NCBI RefSeq assembly: GCF_005233875.1
Contig: NZ_SZPZ01000001.1
Span: 1,426,001 to 1,490,000, forward strand
From: Kribbella jiaozuonensis
Lineage (GTDB): Bacteria; Actinomycetota; Actinomycetes; Propionibacteriales; Kribbellaceae
Length of the DNA: 64,000 nucleotides
Reading direction: 5' to 3'
The translations under genes were made by a program, and so were the position numbers. Below the pieces are notes generated by a model. It ran no database searches and had not been told where the DNA came from. It saw nothing but the letters and a program-made list of their open reading frames with translations. How positions within the stretch are numbered: the stretch's first letter is position 1; each line of letters begins with the position of its first letter. Positions 60,278-64,000 of the stretch are shown here, piece by piece.

Positions 60278-61311
60278 CGGCCGATCCGGTGGCGGCGACC
60301 GCGGCGTACGAGCGCTGGCTCGCGACCCGGATTCCCGTGGTGGCAGAGGATCTCGAGCTCAAACATCGCGAACTGGCAGCGGATCCGCTGCGCTTCCTCC
60401 GTGGCACGTACTACCTCTGGCTCGAGCGCGTCGCCGAACTGGCGCCGGCGTTGCTGGACGGTCCGCAGGTCCCGGCCGTCGGCGACCTGCATGTGCAGAA
60501 CTTCGGGACGTGGCTCGACCATCGCGGCGTACGGCGCTGGGGCGTCAACGACCTCGATGAACTCGCCTGGGGCTCGCCCGCACTCGACCTGCTCCGGCTG
60601 GCGGTCTCCGCCGTACTGACCCCGCAGGTGACGATCAGCCCGAAGCGGATCTGCCGCCTGCTCCTCGACGCGTGGTCCACGACCAAACCGGGCCGCGCCG
60701 TCGATCTGGCCGATCCGAAGGCCGAACATCTGCGGGCGTTGGTGCCGAAGCAGACTGATCCGGAGAGGTACTACGACAAGCTCCGCGCCGGCCCGCCCGC
60801 GGATCCGTCGGTCCTGCCACCCGGGGTCCACGCGGCCATCAAGATCGCCGACGCCACCTGGCATCAGCGCCAGGCCGGCACCGGATCCCTCGGGCATCCG
60901 CGAATGGTTGCTGTCGGCAAAGACATTGCCCGGGAGGTGAAGGTCGTCGGCCCGCCGACCTCCGACTACGTGCGGGTCGGAGCGCAGCCCGACGACCTTC
61001 TCTACGGCCGGGTCCTGAGCGCCGTTCGCGGCCCGGACCCCATGCGCCGCATCGACGGCTGGCAGCTCCGCGCCCTGGCCCCGGACGTCGAACGCATCAC
61101 GATCGAGTCCCTCCGCCCGAGAGCCGTCGAACTCGTCCTGACCTCGATGGCCCGAGCCGCCGCCGACGTCCACGGCGTCATCCCACACCACCTCCACGAC
61201 GCCCGCCGGCACCTCGAAGCCCTCCCGGCCGTCTGGCTCCTGGACGCCACTCGCCGACTCGCCGACGACACACGAGCCCGGTACGACGAGTACACCCGCT
61301 CACGTAGTTGA
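60274..61311 (+). CDS. DUF2252 protein
   Basis: 345 residues. The signature VGDLHVQNFGTW (~70-81) followed by WGVNDLDELAWGSPALDLLRLA matches DUF2252, whose members have a kinase-like fold (HVQNFG resembles the catalytic loop, DLDE the metal-binding Asp). Substrate and function are unknown. It is translationally coupled to the antiporter, a combination that suggests a regulatory or modifying role on ion transport, but this is inference. The 3' end overlaps the convergent oxidoreductase by 12 bases. Confidence 0.88.
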   Translation: MTADPVAATAAYERWLATRIPVVAEDLELKHRELAADPLRFLRGTYYLWLERVAELAPALLDGPQVPAVGDLHVQNFGTWLDHRGVRRWGVNDLDELAWGSPALDLLRLAVSAVLTPQVTISPKRICRLLLDAWSTTKPGRAVDLADPKAEHLRALVPKQTDPERYYDKLRAGPPADPSVLPPGVHAAIKIADATWHQRQAGTGSLGHPRMVAVGKDIAREVKVVGPPTSDYVRVGAQPDDLLYGRVLSAVRGPDPMRRIDGWQLRALAPDVERITIESLRPRAVELVLTSMARAAADVHGVIPHHLHDARRHLEALPAVWLLDATRRLADDTRARYDEYTRSRS

Positions 61312-62448
61312 CACGCGCGGCCCGCCCTTCGGCCACCCCATGGAGCCCGGGTCGTGGGCCTCGCGCCGGATCCTCTTCTCGATGACGAACTTGCAGGCGG
61401 TCTCCTTGATCACCGCGCCGAGTCGACCGGCGATGTAGAGGTTCACCGCCGTGTCGTCCTTGCGAGCAAGCTGCCTGATCCCGGCGTGCCGGCCGAGACT
61501 CACGCACGCTCCCGTGAAGGCGAGGTCGAGCGCTGCCGGTTCGGTGCCCGCGATGCGACTCAGCACGGTATTGGCGGCCTGCGCCCCGAGCGGCCCAGCG
61601 GCGTACGTGCTCATCCGCAACGGCCGACCCGACGGCGCAGCCGCATCACCGGTCGCGACGATGCGATCGTCGTCCACGTTGGTCAATGTCTCGTCGGTCA
61701 GTAGCCGACCAAGCGTGTCGGTATGCAGTCCGCTCGCAGAAGCCAACTCCGGTACGCCGAAGCCCGCAGACCAGATCGTCAGCGCACTCTGTCGCACCAC
61801 TCCGTCTGACAGCACGACCGCATCAGCCCGCACCTCGGTAACCCTCTCCGCCTCGAGTACTGCGACCCCGTGCCGAGCCAGCCACTTCGCGATGTACCGA
61901 CGACCCTGCGCGCTGAAGGTCGGCGCCAGCTTCCCACCACCGACCAGCGTGACCTTGCGTCCTTGTTCAGCCAGTTCGGCAGCCGTCTCGATACCGGTCA
62001 ACCCACCGCCGACCACCGTCACCGGAGCATCGCCAGGCAACTGGTCCAACCGGCCGCGCAGGAGTTGCGCAGGCTCGTACTCCGCGATGTCGAACGCGAA
62101 CTCCGCCGCACCAGGCACCGACAGCGGAATCGCAGCCTTACTGCCGACCGCATAGATGAGGTAGTCGTAGTCCAGCGCTGCGCCCGACGCCAGCCGCACT
62201 CGGCGGCCCGCGGTGTCGATGTACGTCGCGCTGTCCACGACCAACCGGATGCCCTCGCCGAGCAGGGTGCCGTAGTCGATCGTGGCGTCGCCGGTCCGCG
62301 CGACGAACTGGTGCAGCCGGATTCGTTCGACGAACTTCGGGCGAGGATTGACCAACGTGATGTCGACATCCCCGCGCATCCGTAGGTGGTTCGCCGCGAG
62401 TGTTCCGGAGTACCCGCCGCCGATGACGACGACCTTGTGTTCAGACAT
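61300..62448 (-). CDS. NAD(P)/FAD-dependent oxidoreductase, NDH-2-like
   Basis: 382 residues. The FAD motif GGGYSGTLAA (~10-19) and a second Rossmann motif GGGLTGIETAAEL (~147) mark a two-dinucleotide-binding oxidoreductase. The C-terminal FAD contact ATGDAAAPSG and the late GRHAGIRQLA region resemble NDH-2-type dehydrogenases. It is divergent from an ECF41-like sigma factor, and ECF41 sigmas are typically flanked by and transcribe an oxidoreductase of this kind, so it is probably the sigma factor's target. Confidence 0.88.
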   Translation of the reverse strand: MSEHKVVVIGGGYSGTLAANHLRMRGDVDITLVNPRPKFVERIRLHQFVARTGDATIDYGTLLGEGIRLVVDSATYIDTAGRRVRLASGAALDYDYLIYAVGSKAAIPLSVPGAAEFAFDIAEYEPAQLLRGRLDQLPGDAPVTVVGGGLTGIETAAELAEQGRKVTLVGGGKLAPTFSAQGRRYIAKWLARHGVAVLEAERVTEVRADAVVLSDGVVRQSALTIWSAGFGVPELASASGLHTDTLGRLLTDETLTNVDDDRIVATGDAAAPSGRPLRMSTYAAGPLGAQAANTVLSRIAGTEPAALDLAFTGACVSLGRHAGIRQLARKDDTAVNLYIAGRLGAVIKETACKFVIEKRIRREAHDPGSMGWPKGGPRVSTT

Positions 62449-62502
62449 GGTGAGTGTTCCTCTCGTTGTTCTCACCAGTCCGACCAGCGAGTCCGTCGGA
62501 AC

Positions 62503-62514
62503 GTGAGGCCTCAC
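62503..62514. promoter_or_regulatory. Palindrome in the oxidoreductase / sigma factor spacer
   Basis: GTGAGGCCTCAC is a perfect 12-bp palindrome in the 95-base divergent spacer. TCACA within it and TGTCGT ~17 bases downstream could be a sigma-specific -35/-10 pair toward the sigma gene, but the match to the known ECF41 promoter is only partial. Confidence 0.35.
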
Positions 62515-62543
62515 ATTTCGCCGCGCTGTGTTGTCGTACGGGC

Positions 62544-63401
62544 ATGAACGAACGGCGCCAGCTGATGAATCTCGCCTACCGCCTGCTCGGCTCCCTGGCC
62601 GATGCCGAGGACGTCGTCCAGGAGGCGTACGCCCGGTGGTACGCCATGTCCGCGCAGCAGCGGGACGCGATCGCGTCGCCGGGCGCGTGGCTGACGACGG
62701 TCACCAGCCGGCTCTGCCTCACCCTGCTGTCGTCGGCCCGGGTGAGGCGCGAGACGTACGTCGGGGAGTGGATCCCTGAGCCGCTGCCGGAACCGACAAG
62801 CCTCGATCCGGCCGACCGGGTCACGCTCGACGAGTCGGTGAACATGGCGTTCCTCGTCGTACTCGAGTCGATGACACCGGCCGAGCGCGTCGCGTTCATC
62901 CTGCACGACGTGTTCCGGTACCCGTTCGCCGAAGTCGCCGAGATCGTCGGCCGCAGCCCGGCGGCCTGCCGTCAGCTGGCCTCCTCGGCCCGCCGCCGCA
63001 TCCGCGACTCGCAGGCGCCCGCGACGCCGGCCGCCCGGCAGGCGCAGATCATCAGGGAGTTCAAGCAGGCCTGGGAGGCCCAGGACATCGAGGCTCTGGT
63101 CGGCCTGCTCGACCCCGATGCCACCGTGGTCGCCGACAGCGGCGGCCTGGTCAGCGCCGTACTCGGGCCGATCGAGGGGGCCGAGCGGATCGCGCGCTCG
63201 ATGCTGAAGTTCGCCGGCAAGCTCCGGGAGTTGACGATCGTCGAACGGACGGTCAACGGGCAGCCCGGGCTGGTCGCGCAGCAGGACGGCGTGACTGTGA
63301 CGGTGTACGCGTTCGAGGTCGTCGGGGACCGGATCAAGCACATCTGGGGTGTCCGCAACCCCGGCAAGCTCCGGCCCTGGTTTCGCGACAACGTGAGCTG
63401 A
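62544..63401 (+). CDS. ECF41-like (SigJ-type) RNA polymerase sigma factor
   Basis: 285 residues. Sigma region 2 (LMNLAYRLLGSLADAEDVVQEAY) and region 4 (MTPAERVAFILHDVF then FAEVAEIVGRSPAACRQLAS) are followed by a ~110-residue SnoaL-like C-terminal extension. That extension replaces a separate anti-sigma factor in the ECF41 group and contains the late VRNPGKL region close to the group's NPDKL-type motif. The divergent oxidoreductase fits the known ECF41 context. ATG 62544 gives the expected N-terminus. Confidence 0.9.
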   Translation: MNERRQLMNLAYRLLGSLADAEDVVQEAYARWYAMSAQQRDAIASPGAWLTTVTSRLCLTLLSSARVRRETYVGEWIPEPLPEPTSLDPADRVTLDESVNMAFLVVLESMTPAERVAFILHDVFRYPFAEVAEIVGRSPAACRQLASSARRRIRDSQAPATPAARQAQIIREFKQAWEAQDIEALVGLLDPDATVVADSGGLVSAVLGPIEGAERIARSMLKFAGKLRELTIVERTVNGQPGLVAQQDGVTVTVYAFEVVGDRIKHIWGVRNPGKLRPWFRDNVS

Positions 63402-63480
63402 CAGTTACTGTTTGACGGCGCATTGTCACCGAGTCATGGGTCGGCATCTTCCGCCGGAGCGGGCCCAAGGGGGTTCGCTC

Positions 63481-64000
63481 ATGAAGAAGGCTGTCTTGGC
63501 AGTTGTCACCGGTGCGGCCGTGGTCGCCGCGGCGCTGGTGCCGTCCGGCCCGGCTGTACAGGCCGCGACCGAGGCAGGTGCGCACAGCGCGCCGCGTGGA
63601 TTCGGCTCGGCGTTGTCGTCGGTGGAGCAGTTGTCGTGGCAGACGAACGCGAGCGTGAACGCGGTGGCCGTCGCGGGCAACCTGGTGTTCGCGGGTGGCC
63701 TGTTCACCCGGGTCCGGCCGCCGGGCAAGGCTCGTGGTGTCGGTGACGTGGCCCGGAAGTACTTCGTGGTGCTGAACCGGACGACCGGCGTACCGACGCG
63801 GTTCGCGCCGCAGGTCAACGGGCCGGTGTGGAGTGTCGACACGTCTCCCGACGGCCGGTGGGTTGTGATCGGCGGCGACTTCACCGTCGTCGACGGGGTG
63901 TCGCGGTCGCATGTCGCGATGTTCGACACTGCCACCGGCAAGCTCGTCACCGGGTGGGACCCGGTGGTCAACTTCCGGGTCGCGGCGGTGAAGATCACCG
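63481..64000 (+). CDS. Secreted beta-propeller-like protein, N-terminal part (truncated by window edge)
   Basis: 173 residues are visible. A signal peptide (1-~29, cleavage near AVQAATE) is followed by repeats of the delta-60 / WD-like type: VNAVAVAGNLVFAGGLFTRV and VWSVDTSPDGRWVVIGGDFTVVDGV, each about 50 residues with GG-F-T turns. The protein runs past the window end, and its full modular structure is not visible. ATG 63481 is preceded by GGGGG about 8 bases upstream. Confidence 0.8.
   Translation, partial: MKKAVLAVVTGAAVVAAALVPSGPAVQAATEAGAHSAPRGFGSALSSVEQLSWQTNASVNAVAVAGNLVFAGGLFTRVRPPGKARGVGDVARKYFVVLNRTTGVPTRFAPQVNGPVWSVDTSPDGRWVVIGGDFTVVDGVSRSHVAMFDTATGKLVTGWDPVVNFRVAAVKIT

Overview
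The window looks like chromosome from a high-GC, soil-type actinobacterium. Coding is dense, third positions are almost all G/C, GTG starts are common, start/stop overlaps of the ATGA and GTGA type are frequent, and secreted polysaccharide-degrading enzymes are numerous. The gene set (DUF3039 next to a DEAD/DEAH helicase, LacI-linked glycoside hydrolases, a CseB/CseC-type two-component system, tyrosine catabolism, ECF41-type sigma factor) fits the Propionibacteriales, and Kribbella is my best guess. That assignment is inference. I see no tRNA, rRNA, CRISPR array, transposase or phage gene.

Layout. 0-3 kb: a DesK/DesR-like two-component system behind an ABC-2 exporter. 3.2-9.6 kb: a carbohydrate island with two divergent GH clan A-type secreted enzymes, a CE15-like esterase and a divergent LacI regulator. 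9.6-12.7 kb: a phosphotransferase-like protein, then a TetR regulator divergent from a Baeyer-Villiger monooxygenase. 12.7-18.7 kb: membrane proteins of unknown function, a tiny two-gene operon that includes an arginine-rich 36-residue peptide, a MerR regulator divergent from a 607-residue membrane protein with duplicated His/Asp motifs, and an alpha/beta hydrolase. 18.7-24.6 kb: class III CoA-transferase, malic enzyme, VanZ-like protein, YqgE/AlgH, DUF3039 and a helicase. 24.7-28.9 kb: a giant modular GH87-like enzyme convergent with a GH16-like enzyme. 28.9-34 kb: regulators (XRE/MmyB, AraC) with an SDR, a NUDIX-like protein, a PhyH dioxygenase and an MFS exporter. 34-37.3 kb: IclR and Lrp regulators next to hppD. 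37.4-42.5 kb: a secreted protein under a strong 5'-UTR hairpin, a GlcD-like oxidase, and a lipoprotein/CseB/CseC envelope-stress set. 42.6-46.3 kb: a GH101-like endo-alpha-N-acetylgalactosaminidase. 46.4-49.7 kb: fahA and an unknown coupled gene, divergent from hmgA. 49.7-53.2 kb: membrane protein, polysaccharide deacetylase, Tat-exported 5'-nucleotidase. 53.2-53.6 kb: a repeat-rich non-coding spacer. 53.6-57.6 kb: a GntR-creatininase-esterase-AbgT operon. 57.6-64 kb: nicotinamidase, SDR with a large operator, antiporter plus DUF2252, FAD oxidoreductase divergent from an ECF41-like sigma factor, and a truncated secreted beta-propeller-like protein.

How the genes work together. Tyrosine catabolism is split over two loci 12 kb apart: hppD (36.1 kb), and hmgA with fahA (46.4-49.7 kb). 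A 17-base motif immediately before the IclR gene recurs, 15 of 17 identical, immediately before hmgA, which suggests that this IclR protein is an HmgR-like regulator. Between hmgA and fahA lies an uncharacterised gene translationally coupled to fahA, a candidate for the maleylacetoacetate isomerase step that has no recognisable gene in the window.

The most notable non-coding signals are the RBS-sequestering hairpin at 37.4 kb, the 18-bp-arm inverted repeat at 59.0 kb, the stem-loop array at 53.3-53.5 kb, the shared MerR-type half-sites at 12.7 and 15.8 kb, and a cluster of GGTATACC sites at 11.9-17.3 kb.
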